Source: Pezizomycotina sp. ARF18
Taxonomy: Eukaryota; Ascomycota
Length of the DNA stretch: 64,000 nucleotides
Direction: 5' to 3'
Assembly (NCBI GenBank): GCA_002224055.1
Contig: AZLU01000177.1
Location: forward strand, 24,833 to 88,832
Shown: positions 1 through 12,631 of the stretch, in pieces
Position numbering within the stretch: the stretch's first letter is position 1
How the letters are laid out: every line of letters starts with the position of its first letter
Made by a program: the position numbers and the translations under genes
The notes under the pieces: model-generated
Databases searched by the model: none
The model's input: only the letters and a program-made list of their open reading frames with translations
Told to the model about the DNA's origin: nothing

Positions 1-980
1 ATGGGGTTTCCCGACGCTGACAGGACTTCGAGTAAGCAGCGACGGCCTAAAAAGCCTCGGCACAAAATCTCCCTTTGGAATCGGTTTAAAAATCGGCCAA
101 TTGAGAGCTGTCATGGGATCACGGTCTCCTTCATGGCATCAATCCTTTAGATCTATAGACCTACTCGCTACACATTCGCATGTCTGCATGCAAGCGACGC
201 GCGATGTTTAATAGAATGGACATTAATTGATTATACCTGATCGTAAAAGTCTAGAGCGTGATAAAGAATATTTTAAGAGCTTGGTAAGATTTAGAATTAG
301 AGGCTTAATACGCCCACCTTCCAGGACTCTACTTGCGCGTTTGCACCGAACTGTCGAAATACGATCCAATTATTAGAAAAAAAAAAAAAAAAAAAATCCC
401 TATCTCATCGAAGCTTAACTATATCTATAAAGATAAAATCTTATCTACAGGGGAAGCCTAGCTATCTATATAGAAATAGCTAGAAACAACGATTTAGCTT
501 ATTTCCTCGGCTATTATTATAATAATTTACGTAGTTTTGGAAAGGAATATTATATATGCTTAATATTACCATCGCGCCCATATAAGTTTTCTGAACATCT
601 TAAAACTCGCTGAACCTGGAGACGGGAGCGCGAGCGTCGCCTAAACGTCTTTTCATTACGGAAGCATTCCTAGCCCTATTGATAGGCACATCATGTTAAA
701 AACATACAAAATATATATATCGAAATGTTCTAAACCTCAATTGCTTCTTGAAACTTTTGAAAACAGTAGAAAGCACGAAGTGGCGCTGGAATCCTTCGGG
801 TTGCTGCGCGCTTAAGTTAAGCGTAGCGCCGCGGCCCCCAAGAAGCGTGCACTAACGAGACAAGGTTAAACCGCCGCACTTTAAATTCCTTTCCCCTTCT
901 TCTTTTCCCGCCTCTAGAATTAGGCTTCTTTCCTTTCCTTTCCTTTCCTCCACAACTCACCAGCACCAGCACCAGCAACC
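1..980. other. Intergenic, no gene seen
   Basis: No reading frame here resembles a protein family. The stretch holds a poly-A run at about 377-396 and AT-rich sequence. A pyrimidine-rich tract (about 890-970, repeated TTTCC) lies just upstream of the UBE3D-like start codon, as is common in leaders of filamentous fungal genes. Confidence 0.5.
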
Positions 981-2754
981 ATGGACGACCACCCTCCACC
1001 CCCGAGTTCAAATACTACTGCGAACTCCTAACAAACATCCAACAAGTCTCCATTTCCATCTCCTCCCCCTCCCAACATCATCAACCTTCCTGCACCCTCC
1101 AAACGCGTCCTCCTCCTCTCATACCCACCATCACATCCGATACCTCTATACCTCCCATCCCGCGTATCCCCCCAATCCCCTCCTTCCATCACTCTCATAC
1201 CGCCTCCCCGCAATCACACAGCAACATCCCGACCGCAGCGATAACGTCCCGTGGTCCGCGTCTTATTTCTCCCGCAATGACCCAGCGATAAATTGTAAAT
1301 CCTGCTTGAGCGCGATAATACCGTCGGGTAAGGTGACGACGTGGAAGGACTTACCCAGCGAGAACTGGGCGGATTTAATGGACTTTTGGCACTGCCATAA
1401 CCGCAGGAAGAAGGAAGCGAAGAAAAGGGAAAAGGGAAGAGGTACGGGAATGTACTCGCGAAGGAAGGGGAGGGGTTTGTGGAGATGATGTTCGTGTTGG
1501 TGGATGGAGGGATATAGTTGAGGGGAGCTTTGAGGTTTGTGATATTCCCTTTCTTCTTCGTTCTCTTCGTTTATTTTTTTTTTGTCGTGGGTGTCGGTCT
1601 AGAGTACATCCATCTCTGGAGTTATCTAGACCTACCGCTCCCAATCTCTTGCCTTTTTTCCGATGTATATACACAAACGGACAAAAACTCCGTCATACTG
1701 CCCTCACACGGTTTTAGGTTTTATGCTTGATATCACAACCCTCGTGAGAAGAAAAACAACGGGCACATAAGAAAGTGATGGAATCCTTCTCCCTCGGAGT
1801 AAACCTCTTCAAACCCCCAGATTCTATGACTGATACAAATGCCCAATATCAACCACGAGCTACAAATCACATCCTCTCATGCTTTAATGTAGAGGACTAG
1901 AGCACGGTTCCTTCCCCTCAAGGGAAGTTATCAGGGCTCGAGGATGTCCACTACATTGCATGAGAGTTAGCGATTTTCTGCTTAATGTTCCGGAAAAACA
2001 ATTCACGCCTCCGGAAATAAGTACTTGAGTATTTTCATGGGGGTATAGGTAAGCTGGATACAGATAAAATTACTTAAATATATTTACTGCGAGGATTATT
2101 ATCTTCAAGTTAGAGTTTGCTTTGTACATAGAATATTCCTATTAATGATAAATATCACACAAAATATGAGAACACCAGCTGACACATCAGCCCTCCAAAA
2201 CCATAGAAATCTTCAAACGATAATGACAACCCCACCGACCTCACACCAATCCACTGTACCTCCTGCGCCTCCCCCTCGGCCTCTCCGACGCCAAAGCAAA
2301 CGGTTACCGCCTAACGAAATACTCCCTATCCCTCTCGACATCTCCAACATATACCACATCCCAGTGGATAACAGCACACCTCCTCTTCTCATCGACACGC
2401 AAGCGCAGCGTAAATTCATCGTACAATCCGAACCTTCCTCCTCCTCCTCCTCCCCTACTACTACGAAAAAATTCCAAATATGGTATTCAATCCACACACA
2501 ATAATAACGACGCACGCGCACCGTAAGCCCGTCGAGGCTGTTAAAGTCTACTACAAGGACGAAGGAAAAAGTAGTGGTGGTGTGGTGCGGGTAGTTCATT
2601 ACAGGATCCGGAGGTTGTGTATTTACCGGAAAAGGTATACGACGAAGTGTGGAAGGAGCTGGAGAGCGGGAATAGGGAGTTACCGGATGATGTTAAGCTT
2701 ATGGGGGAGTGGAGGGGCAGTTGGTTGAGGAGGTTTGGGAGGGGTGATGTATAA
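981..2754 (+). CDS. UBE3D/Ipa1-like E2-binding protein (HECT_2 family), frames broken
   Basis: Likely the fungal relative of UBE3D (yeast Ipa1), a family that binds ubiquitin-conjugating enzymes; the yeast member also affects mRNA cleavage and polyadenylation. The diagnostic stretch, near 1290-1420, is a CKSC cysteine pair followed by WKDLPSENWADLMDFWHCHN, the family hallmark. The C-terminal part also matches the family: a WVFNP-type segment and VEAVKVYY (about 2470-2560), then an acidic/tryptophan-rich end VYDEVWKELESGNRELP...GEWRGSWL before the TAA at 2752-2754. The ATG at 981 is followed by an open proline-rich start that shifts frame near 1003. The AT-rich stretch 1520-2140 has many stops and may be an intron, a diverged middle or sequence error. 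Convergent with NTAQ1 downstream. The product is well supported by the two conserved ends; the exon structure is not resolved. Confidence 0.78.
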
Positions 2755-2851
2755 TATATAAAAGAAAGATTAAATAGGGTATATTTTGTATGCATAGCTA
2801 GGCGTATCCTCATATCGTCATTTGATATCCATTACTTCATCGCGAACCATC

Positions 2852-3541
2852 TTAACAATCATGATAATGCTTCACCCTTCCTCTCAATCTCAACTTCCAG
2901 ATCCTCCTTCGGCATCTCCCTCTCCCCATAAACTCCCTCCAAAACGTCCCTTCATCCACAATCCTCCCGTACCCATCATCACCACCTTCCCCCGCCTTAC
3001 TAAAATCCAAAACCTCGGAAGCGTATGTTCCCCTTCCGCCTCTTCACCGCTTATAACATCCAAACCGGCGGTTCCGCAAACCAGTCCCTTCTTTCCTTCG
3101 CGGAGCATGTGCACCCTACTGCTCGCGAACTTCTTGAGGAATACATCACCGGGAACTAAACGCATGTACCTCCTAAACATCGGATCCTTTACGCGAAACT
3201 TGACGTACTCGTCCGTACTAGTCGCGGGACGCAAAGTCGTCGTAAAGTACTCCGGGAACGGCGTAGGGAAAGATGGTATAGTAGTATCTAAATCGTACAC
3301 CACCGCTTCCTCTTTTCCTTCTTCGCTAATAGCTTCGCGTCTAGCTTCGACCAGTATAACATGGTAATCCCAAACATCGGTACCGACGGATCCGACGCCG
3401 CGCGCTGCGCGAAGACGGGGACGTATCCCGAGGATTGGACAGGAATACCACGGTAAAGTATCGCAGGCAATTCGGGTCGCGTTGGGACCGGGAGTGGAGG
3501 ATCATGTAGATGTTTTCTTCGCAGTAGCTTTGAAGAAGTAT
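2852..3541 (-). CDS. NTAQ1: Protein N-terminal glutamine amidohydrolase (NTAQ1), frames broken
   Basis: NTAQ1 deamidates N-terminal glutamine to glutamate, a tertiary-destabilising step of the Arg/N-degron pathway. All three members of the Cys-His-Asp catalytic triad can be read on the minus strand: Cys in YCEENIYM (codon 3521-3523), His in VWDYHVIL (codon 3361-3363) and Asp in VVYDLDTT (codon 3292-3294). The later family segment FRRYMRLVPGDVFLKKFASS with HML follows. At least three frame changes separate these blocks. The C-terminal YGRIVDEGTFWREFMG block lies in a different frame from the one that stops at 2890, so the end may be 2852 or 2890. No ATG in the Cys frame is visible just upstream; the true start has probably been lost to a frame error or lies in an upstream exon. 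Convergent with the UBE3D-like gene. Confidence 0.83.
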
Positions 3542-5866
3542 ACGTAGTCAGCTTCAGGAATCAAAATGAGAGAGCTCCGCGGGACGAAAATGTGCAAATG
3601 CAAGGGAAAACGAAAAGCTGGGAAAAAGTGGAAATTAAACGAATAGCTAAAGGAAATGAGCCGTATTAAAAAAACACACCAAGCTGTATATTGCTGGTCT
3701 TCCGCGCAGATGAGATTTCACCTTCACGACATGGCTGACTTTTAGCTTCGATCGCGATCGCTATAGTTTGTTTCTTTTAAGATTATATCGTAATTTGGCG
3801 GTTAAATACAAATTCCCATCCAGCAAGGGTTTTCTCGAAGGATGGGTTGAGCTAGTGGAAGCTAGCGAGGATGTTTCTTCGTTCTTTCTTTCTTTCTTTC
3901 TTTTCTGCAAGGCTTAAGGCTTGCCGTCTGCTTATTGGCGGTGTTTAATTTTAGACCGTGGCTTGAATTTTAATCTTGTTGGGATCAAAGCTAGTAAGGG
4001 TAAAATAATGAGGCTATTCATCTTAAAAAGAAAGAACCCTAAGGATGAGGAATAACAGCTATTTCGCTAGTTAAAACTAGACATGGGCTCTCTCATCTTA
4101 CCATGGAATGGATTCCATCTTGATCGTAAGATTATTATTCTTCGCCTAGGAATTGGATCGCGAAGGTTTTGCAATTTCGATACTGAAGGGGAATATAGAA
4201 TTACCGCTCGGCTTTCCGAGTTTGCTGAAATTAGCAGCCGATTTATCTCATTTAGAGTACCTCGCGAATTTTTCAAGGTCCCTATTCCGCTCAGCAAGTG
4301 TCGGAAACACAACGACCGATTACTCCCATGACTAGAGATGATATCTTTTTTCCCCCGCCCCCTTCAACCCCAGCTAGCTGCTAGGCACCCCCCAATCCTC
4401 CAGCGATATAATAACTGAGTACATTGTTTTCGCTCTTCCAGTTACTAGAAAGAGTTGGCAGCTCGTTTACCAGAAAAATTCTCCCTCAATCATTTGCGTT
4501 ATCGTTATCATCGTGGAGATTTTTCTTTTTCAATTAAAAATCTTCCCATGTGAATACAGCCAAGACGAGAAGACGAGAAGGGTGAAAAAATCGGTTCCTG
4601 ACGATCATTGTCCGATTTCGAATAAAACGTGGAGAGACAAAACACGCTTTCCCTCGTGAAGTTCAAAGAGTGAAGAGTCAAGACCCTTACTCGAGACTTC
4701 AAGAGAGGTGCCTCATTCCAAAGCGAAATTAAACTGAAGTTTAAAAAGGTAAATCGACCGAAAGCAAGGTGGAGGCTGGGGAGGAGAGATTAGAATGGAT
4801 AGGAGGTTTTTTTTCGGTGTTATTGTCGAAACACTCTTCCTCGAACATCCCCACGTAGCGGAACGGATTGGATGAATTAATCATTTAGTACACCCTTTGA
4901 ACGTATTGCTTCTTGACCGTGGGAAAACCTAGCAATGAGACGAAGCAAAGGGGATATACTAGAGACTGCTGTCTTCCTCTTGCTTACCTCCATTCAAAAG
5001 GGCGGAGAAAAGAAAAGCATCTCAAGTCGTTTCAAGAAAATGGGCGGCAGAAATAATTCTGTTGCGCTGTCAAGAATTTGATGTGGGCCATCAGGGAAAA
5101 GGCGAAACTGTTGTTTTCACTGGTGAGACTGTCAAAGTGGGGACTTTTTTTACCCTCCGCGTCTCACCATTGCGCCTTGCATATGTAAGGTACTGAACAT
5201 CCGCACCTCCCTTATGAAAAAAAAAATATTTCTAACTCCGTGGCACAAAAAAGGATTCAACTTTATACCCCGTGAACTTGCAGCAAGCAAGGGAAAGGAT
5301 TTTAGCGTGACTAACGTCCTTTTAACCCGGATGCAGATTGGTAGGGTGTAAGAATTTACATCTGCTGGGAAAAAACGTGCTGCCATAGTCTTCAAGGACT
5401 TTCGCAGTTTGCAGTTTGCATGATGCGGGGGAATTCTGTCAAAAAGGTTTAGGTTAATGTTGCTGAAAAGCACATCGCCTAATGGATAAAAACGGTTGCG
5501 GGATTGAAAGAGTGAGGCTGCTGTTGTGCTGCCGCAGGCAATCCGCAGCAGGATTTTATATCGCAGCAATATAAACATCTCCTTTTCTAGGCATATATTA
5601 GCCAAAGAGCTTCGGTGCTAGTCTAAGACTCGTCTTCCCGGACTATCGAGTGTAAGACCGTGTTCCTTGCCAGGAGCAGTTTTCTCCTGGCGCTTTTGTT
5701 GCGGAGATAGAAGACAGAGAGGCTCCTACTCATTCAGGAGAATGTCAGAAAAAGCAAAGGGGAAAGCGTAAGGAATACGGCAGTAGGAAAGGATTTGTTA
5801 TGAATTGATAAGTTTTAGTGATTGTTAAAAAAAATTGCGCAAACCCCCAAAAAGAAAATCGATTCG

Positions 5867-5897
<31 letters not shown>

Positions 5898-8417
5898 ACG
5901 TCTCTTGACCACTGGTGCAACCCACACGTTAAAAGTATATCTCTATTTCAATTGTAAACAATGATAGGAACAAGTAAAAGATCTGTCATGTTCTCAATTC
6001 ATTGACCTTATTTATATGAGAATGATAGGCGACTAGACGTCCGACATTTTGTAGCCTGTTAACGATTATATCTGATCAATTATAGCCGGCTAAAAAACGG
6101 ATGGCGAAAATGGAGCAGTCTCCATAGCAGCTGCAGCGTTCTGACTGGACAGACCGGTTAAATCCACTTTTCGATCCGGGATGTACTGGTGCGGAGCTGG
6201 AACGGTTTGGCACCAGAATGACGCCTTGATCCACCGAAGGTCCAAAAACATTTTTTCGCAGTGTATAAGCAAAACGGTACACCCCACAGAGGATTAAATT
6301 TCGGTCGCTTCTTGGGAGGCTCTTTCTGCCTGCTCTTTGTCGCCTTTGTCAGTATATTCGGCGCGATCACAAGATCTTTCTTATTATAGTTTTTTTGGAG
6401 ATCACTCTCGTCCCGCTTACTCCTCGTAAGACCTTCCTTAAATGGTGGTTTTTTTTTTTTTTTCGTATGTGCGCAGTGATGCCTCTTTCTCCGCTCTGCA
6501 GATTCTGTTGTGTGAGGATCTGTATGTCTTTTGTTTACCCCTGCCGCTCTTGGTGGGATGACGAACAAAGGGGAGGAGAAAACGGGGGGAAGGAAAAAAA
6601 GAAAAAAAAAGGGAAAAAAAAAAAAAAGAAAGAACAACAACAAAAAAAAAAAAAAAAAGTTGTGGTACTGTAGCAAAGGTAGTGAGTGGAACGACAAAAA
6701 CGGTGAAGCTCACAGCAATCAAAAATTATTACTTTTAAAATAATGTAGTATCAGTCCTCCCCGTGAACAGTGCGACGATAGGGTCTTGAGCTTCTCAACT
6801 CCGGCGAGCCTTTCCCAATGACCTGCTATCAATTCTTATCGTCTTGTTGTTTGCCTGTTTTTTTTTTTTCTTTCTCTTTTACTTACCAAAAGGAAGCAAT
6901 TCAATCTTATTCGCAAAGATTGTCCTTCGTTAACAGGGATATTTTCTTTGGTCTGGGCATCTTCCTGGAGGCAAGCAAACGAAAAACGAATTAAACTCGC
7001 TCATGCAATGCAAAACCACGTATTTACTTAAACACCTGCCAACAATGCTAGTATGAGTCAGTGAAAAAATGGAGAAAGACGGTGGTCGAGGGTAAATGGG
7101 CTGACTAGGGCTCTTTTTTCTGTTATAGAGGGCTGAAGCTTTGGAACGTTGCTGCCCATGCTTTCCTCTCCTGCAAGCAAGCTGCACATTAGCTCATGAT
7201 GATTGACGGTAGTCAAAGGAAACGAGAGGGTTTGAAAAGAAAAAAAAATGTAAATAAATATGAGGATTTCTACATGAATATAAACACGCACAACATAGCA
7301 ACAAAGGAAATAGCAGTTCAACGTTTGGATTTTTTTTTTTTTTCCCTACAACGAACACGAACCTTCTCATTTCCATCCTTTGTCTTCCTTCCTTTGGTAG
7401 CAGTAACATTAGCTGTAATTTCACCAGCTGGATCAATTCTGCGCTGGCCCCCTTCGTCCATTTTCGCCTTTTTTTTTTCTTTCTTTTTTTTTTTTCGCTG
7501 GGCAGACCTTCTTAATCTTCATCCTTAAGGGCCGTTCGAGCCGAGAAAAGTAATATTAACAGCTCTTTTTTGTCTGATATTCTTCCGCATTGATTTTGTG
7601 CCATTTTAGCTTTTATTATTGGGAAGCAGAACCCCCGAGGGACCGTTCCGTACTCGGCAATGTAAGAGAAGAAGAGGGAAGGAACAATAATAATATAATA
7701 TATAAGAAGAATTGTACGGCAATAATGAGGAAGAGGAAGCAAAGAGGAAAGAGGAAGAAGGGTATTTTAGCTAAACAATAAAAGCAAAATAGAACTAATA
7801 AGACGAAGTAATATGTAACTGCGCCTGGCGGTGTTAGAGAGAATTGGTGGTGAGGAGAAAAAAAAAAAAGAAAGAAAATAATTAAAAGAGAGGAAAAAGA
7901 AAATAAATTCGACTTTAGCAGGGAAAAAAAGAAAAGAAAAAAAAAAAAAAGGAAGGAAATATTTAGAAATAAAATATCCCCAGCAGCAAGACGAAATAAA
8001 ATAAAATAAATATATACCTCTTACTTGTACATTCCTCTTTCTTACTGCTTACTTCTCTCCTTCTTCTTCTTTTCTTTCTTTTATTCTGATATATAATAAT
8101 CTCCCAGATTTCTCGATAAACAGGAACCTACTCGACTATATAATTCGGTGTCGTGGATTCTTGAAGGGTTACATATCTTAGCGAATACCTTATAGTTCGA
8201 CCGTTTAACCTCAAGCTTCCGACAAGCGCTGGCATTTTTTACAGAGTTCGAGACAACCGTCAACAAATACGTCACTTTCAAATTTATTGGGAACGACCTG
8301 GAGGATAGTTCAAAGAATTCTACAAGTAGACTGCGAAATATACATACATCTTTCGAGCGAAAATCCAACAAATTCATCGGCCTCTTTTCATTATCTGAAC
8401 ACACTATACCGTCAAAG
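3542..8417. other. Long intergenic, AT-rich with homopolymer tracts
   Basis: About 4.9 kb in which I cannot support a gene. Many short open frames exist on both strands, but they overlap one another and contain homopolymer-derived Phe/Lys runs. It holds a poly-T run at about 5867-5895, mixed A/T/C tracts at 6440-6660, 7330-7500 and 7858-7965, a short TTTC repeat at about 3885-3902, and a perfect 8-bp hairpin at 5669-5691. Confidence 0.45.
5669..5691. repeat. Perfect inverted repeat (8-bp stem, 7-nt loop)
   Basis: Arms GCCAGGAG (5669-5676) and CTCCTGGC (5684-5691) flank a short T-rich loop and are followed by further T-rich sequence. A stable hairpin could form, but no adjacent gene explains it. 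It may be chance or part of an unrecognised small RNA. Confidence 0.5.
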
Positions 8418-9057
8418 ATGTCAATCGCTCTTTCTCGAGAGATTGAAAACCTCAAGTCCCTCTACGGAAAGGGCCTCTACAAGCAGTGCGCAGCGCAGTC
8501 GCAAAAGCTGCTTGCTGACGACCATTTCCTTGCTGTAAGTAGGCTCTCTTTATGGAAAGAGATCGTCTAGGTCGCTTGTTATTAGAATTTTGTTGCGTCA
8601 ATTGTTTTACCCATTGACAGCGCCATTCATTTGGACCAGTTTTCAAAACTTGGAGAAGGTGCTAATGTTACATTCTTTCTGCAGGCAAACCCAATGAACC
8701 CAGCATACGCACACTTCCTCCGCGCCTGCGCCTCGAACACAGCGTGGTCAACTCCCGCGACCCCGTCCGCCAGCGTGATAGTCTCACCAGGGCCCTGATC
8801 GCGTACGCCGACGCCGCCAACAGCCTGCGAACTGGAGAAAGTCGACGGTCTCCGCACCAGATGCTGCAGCACGTCACCGAAGTCGAGGAGGAACTGGCGA
8901 GGGATGAAGAAGCCGCGAGGACGAAGAGGTTTCAGCAGGATCAGCTCCTACGCTACGACCCAGCAGCAGGAGCAGTTCCAGCTGCGCGAGCAGGAGCGGA
9001 AGTGGAAGCGGAGAGGATAGTCCGAAGGGTGGACCGAAGAATTGGAGGTTCAGGTGA
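8418..9057 (+). CDS. Uncharacterised helical, coiled-coil protein
   Basis: I do not recognise the family. The ATG at 8418 opens 39 codons (MSIALSREIENLKSLYGKGL...) ending exactly at a GTAAGT donor (8535). The acceptor TTCTGCAG ends at 8684, giving a 150-nt intron, and the frame resumes at ANPMNPAYAHFLRAC. Frame then changes near 8731 and 8857. In both places one added C in a short C run would keep a sensible protein: ...EHSVVNSRDPVRQRDSLTRA..., then MLQHVTEVEEELARDEEAA, then a Gln/Glu/Arg-rich helix (QLREQERKWKRR). The N-terminal YGKGLYKQCAAQSQKLL looks like a TPR/MIT-type helical hairpin; the rest should form a coiled coil. The frame ends at TGA 9055-9057, but CAG|GTGAGC at the same spot is a strong donor, so more exons may follow. 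Confidence 0.55.
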
Positions 9058-10709
9058 GCTCCTTTCCTTTTTTTGGAATTTCAGCCCTAAAATGTACTGC
9101 GGATATGAAATCTACTGGCCCGCTTCGACGGGCGACTTTCGGTCAAATGTCCGGAAGAAATTTACCATCCGTTATTTCTTTTCTTAAATTTTTTATATCT
9201 CATGTGAGCTCTCCGGATGCTAACGCTTTTATATCCAGTCGCCGAACTTATGGCTCCGAGTATAGCACGCGCGGCACGAGCAGTAAATTTCCAGCACATT
9301 CTCACGATATTTGGAATGACGACCTAATCTTCGACTATTTGCGTTTTTTCTTTCCCATCTTTCATTTCTTTGAACATACTGGAGATGTCTCTTTTTTTCA
9401 ACTGCAATTTTTCCCTTCATTTTTCCGTTGGATTAAAATTTCAATTTACAGAGTTGTTTAAAAGGAGGCTTGGCTTCATCGTGGCTTTCCATGTGCAGAG
9501 TTTTCTTTACAGAAAAATGTTTCCTATACTTGACATTATTTTCCCCCGTTTTTTCTCGTATCACAACTGCGATCGTATCTCGCTCTCGTTATTCTTCTAA
9601 AAGAAACATTATCCTTTCATCCTAATATTTTACTCCAAATCTCCCCCTCTCTTCTCCAAACAACATCTTCCAATTCTTTTTCTATCCTTGTTTTCTATTT
9701 TTTGTTCACGCTCTTGAAACGATTCCTTTGTTCATTTAAAAATACTGTTCTTCTGCGGGGCTTCTAAAATTTAGCACTGGCGTCTACTTGGTGGTTGTAT
9801 TCTTTTCTTCATCCTTTAGTTGGTCCTTCTCTTCATTTCCTTTGTATTTTTAAAATTATCGTTATCATTAATATCATTACTATTATTATTCGCAATTTTA
9901 TTTACTATAATTCTTTCTCTTTCGTGAATTCGAAACAGTTCTTCTACTCTGAAATGGAATCCCGTGCGGTTCCATATATATCTTATTAGCGCGAAAGAAA
10001 AACAACAAAAGTAGCCGTTTTGCGCATGCTTTCAACGCATTGCAGAATCTAAAAATTACAGCCCCAGGTTTCGCATTACGATGTTTATTTTATTTTATTT
10101 CTTGTCATAAGCCTGCCAAATCTCACCAGCCTCTATGTTCGCAATTTTTCGTTTATAAGTCATGTTCATGCAATATCGTCAACCTGGCAAAAATATCAAG
10201 CCATGATATATCGATGCCGAAGTCTCCTGAGACCAGTTTATCGTGATTATATCTATCTTTAAGAGACATCTGGCCCACATTAAGTTTAATTTTTTAAAAA
10301 AAAAAAATTTAAAAAAGATGATATTGGTAAGAGTCAGGAAACTCGAGCATGGAGGAAGAAACTCATAGTTCGTAACGACCCAAACCGGTTTTTGGATTAT
10401 AATGTCTCTGACTGGAATAGACGACGATAGATTTAGATATTTTGGTCTCGATACAACACCATGCGCTTTTCTGTCCGCTATGAGTTTGGAAAGAGTCTCT
10501 TCCACCTATGCCCGAAAGAAAAAAAGGATTGTAAGAAGACTTCAAATTCGCCTTGCGTATAACTAACTAGGTTAGATATCATATTGTACAGGGAAAAATT
10601 GAGACTGCCGATAACTTTTTGAATCCTGAAAAGTCAGGCGATAATTAAAGTGAATATGCATATCTATATTGAACGAAACGAGAGATATCTATCTAATCAC
10701 CAAAGGTGT
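9058..10709. other. Intergenic, T-rich
   Basis: No supportable gene. T-rich on the plus strand with short overlapping frames only. If the preceding gene continues past its possible donor at 9054, a further exon could lie here. An A/T tract at about 10290-10317 consists of alternating poly-T and poly-A runs. Confidence 0.4.
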
Positions 10710-12631
10710 TTACTCTTCGTCCATGCTCTCCCACCCGTCTTTATTTTCCTCTTCGCTGCCTTCACCGTCGACGCCGTCCCAGCAGCAGCAGATCCTTCCG
10801 CACCTTCTTCCTCATCGTCATCTTCGCTCTCACTGTCATCATGGAGACCGATGACCTTTTCCTCCTTGTCGCCCTCCTCGCCGTCTTTAGCAGATATAAA
10901 CTCGGCAGCCTTATCAGAGAACGCCTCCTGACCACAGCATTCGTGCTCGTATCCCAAACTCGAACGACACCTTTACTTCCCGCCACCGCAAGCCTGAAAC
11001 CTACAGCGGGATCGGGCGCGAAGCCGTCGAGAATATTTTCCCGACGTCAAAGTCCCTGCCGACGAGCATATCGGCTTTCCCTGGCTGACATCCCACAACT
11101 TCACTGTCTTGTCCTGCGAGCCCGTAGCGATCAACCCCGGCGCGACGCTGCAGACGTCGAAGCTGGTCAAGCTGGCCGAATGCGCCTGCAGCGTCCACAG
11201 CGGTTTCGTAGCGTGTAGCGTCGACGGCGGATTTCGGGAGTCGTGGCGGTGTAAACATCCGGACTCCGTAGAGACGTAAAAGTAGTTCGGATCGTGCGGG
11301 TCCAGCGGACATTTTCCACGTCAGACTCCACCCCCCAGCGACCCGTTGGCGCCGACGCGCGCATATCCGTAACGACGATCATGCGGTCCACGAACCCGAA
11401 AGGAGCACCGTCGTATCCTTAGGATGCCACGAGAGCGCACACACTTTATCAGTATGGTGCGCGTACTCTTCGCGCATGTCGCCGTCGTCAAATCCACAGC
11501 TTCACCGTCGTATCCGCCGACCCGAAGCCAGTAAGTTCCTATGCGAGCGGTTCGCCGCCAACGCCAGCACAGAAGATACGTGGTATTTATCGTTCGGCTT
11601 GACTTCGTCTTTCTTCTTCAATTTCTTTTCTTCTTCTTGCTCGGCTTTTCCTTTTCGGCGCCGCCGAGGATGGCGTCAGGGTATATCCCGTCGACGGTGT
11701 CCAGGTTCCATATCTCGATATCCGGATCCGTGGTACCCACAGCAATGAAGTTACCCGATGCGTCCTTCGATACCGGTTTGGATTCGGATCCGACGGGCAT
11801 GTCGAGCCATTCAATGCAGAGCGGGATAGCGGGTAGGTTGATATCGTGGTGGACGTATAAGTTGTCCGCTTCATCTTCGTAGACGTAGACTTCCAGGTGC
11901 GCCCATTCGTCTTCGAATTTGCCGGCGACCAGCATGTTATCGGTAGCTAGTACTTGTAGTTCTTCCGTTCGCTGTCGTCTTCGTTCTGTATTGCGCATTA
12001 TGACGCCAGTTAGCTAAAACTTCCAAGACCCTGGAGGATCTGGAGGCGACTTACATCAGGTATAGTAATGTAGGGATCTTCCGCGTTGTTGTCGTAGTAC
12101 GCCAGCTGTTTGACGTCGCCAAACATTCCCATTGCTTGAAACGGTTAGCATAATCTGCACTTAATTCATAGCTTCTTCTCAAGAAGCAATTGGAGACGTA
12201 CCACTTACTTCACCTTCGCCTTCATCAGCGGAATTGTCGTAGTTGTCTAAATCATATTCTTTCAGGTCATCGTCGATCCTATATCCTAGTTAGCGCACGA
12301 GCTCGTAGCTGGAACTAAATTTTGCAGCTCTCTATTCATACTCTTCTTTGCTTCTCGCATCCTTCGCCTTTGATTTCCCCTTCTTTTTCTTGTCCCCGTT
12401 AACTTCATCCTCATCGTCTTCGTTCATTTCTTCCTCTTCATCACCATCGGCCTTATCCTCATCCATTGCGACGTCTTCCTCTTCTTGCGCATCGTCGAGA
12501 TCTTGCTGCGCATCTTCGAGCTTTAACCTTGCCAGATTTGCGATCCGTTCGTACTCGGCATCGTCGAACTTGGCGCGCTCCGGGAATTGCGCCGCAAACC
12601 CACGAGGGACCCAAGTCGTCGCCGTGATCAT
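10710..12631 (-). CDS. PWP1: Periodic tryptophan protein 1 (WD40, ribosome biogenesis)
   Basis: PWP1 is a nucleolar WD-repeat protein needed for 60S subunit assembly. The start at 12631 gives the family N-terminus ATTWVPRGFAAQFPE, then an acidic/Lys linker. An intron (12279-12341, donor GTATGA) leads to DDDLKEYDLDNYDN. Later exons carry MGMFGDVKQLAYYDN...DPYITIPD, then HLEVYVYEDEADNLYVHHD and PLCIEWLDMPVG, and DPDIEIWNLDTVDGIYPDAI, all typical of PWP1. WD repeats follow (ATGSQDKTVKLWDVS near 11100; GSKGVVRVWDTS near 10960). The C-terminus is acidic and ends GWESMDEE at the stop complement 10710-10712. At least five frame changes break the reading, for example near 11965, where one missing G restores SERE ahead of ELQVLATDNMLV. 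Since this is a conserved growth gene, sequence error is more likely than decay. Confidence 0.92.

Noticed and set aside
6158-6743. Overlapping open frames on both strands with Phe-rich or Lys-rich runs
   Set aside because: They come from poly-A/poly-T tracts read in all frames; no start context, motif or splice logic.
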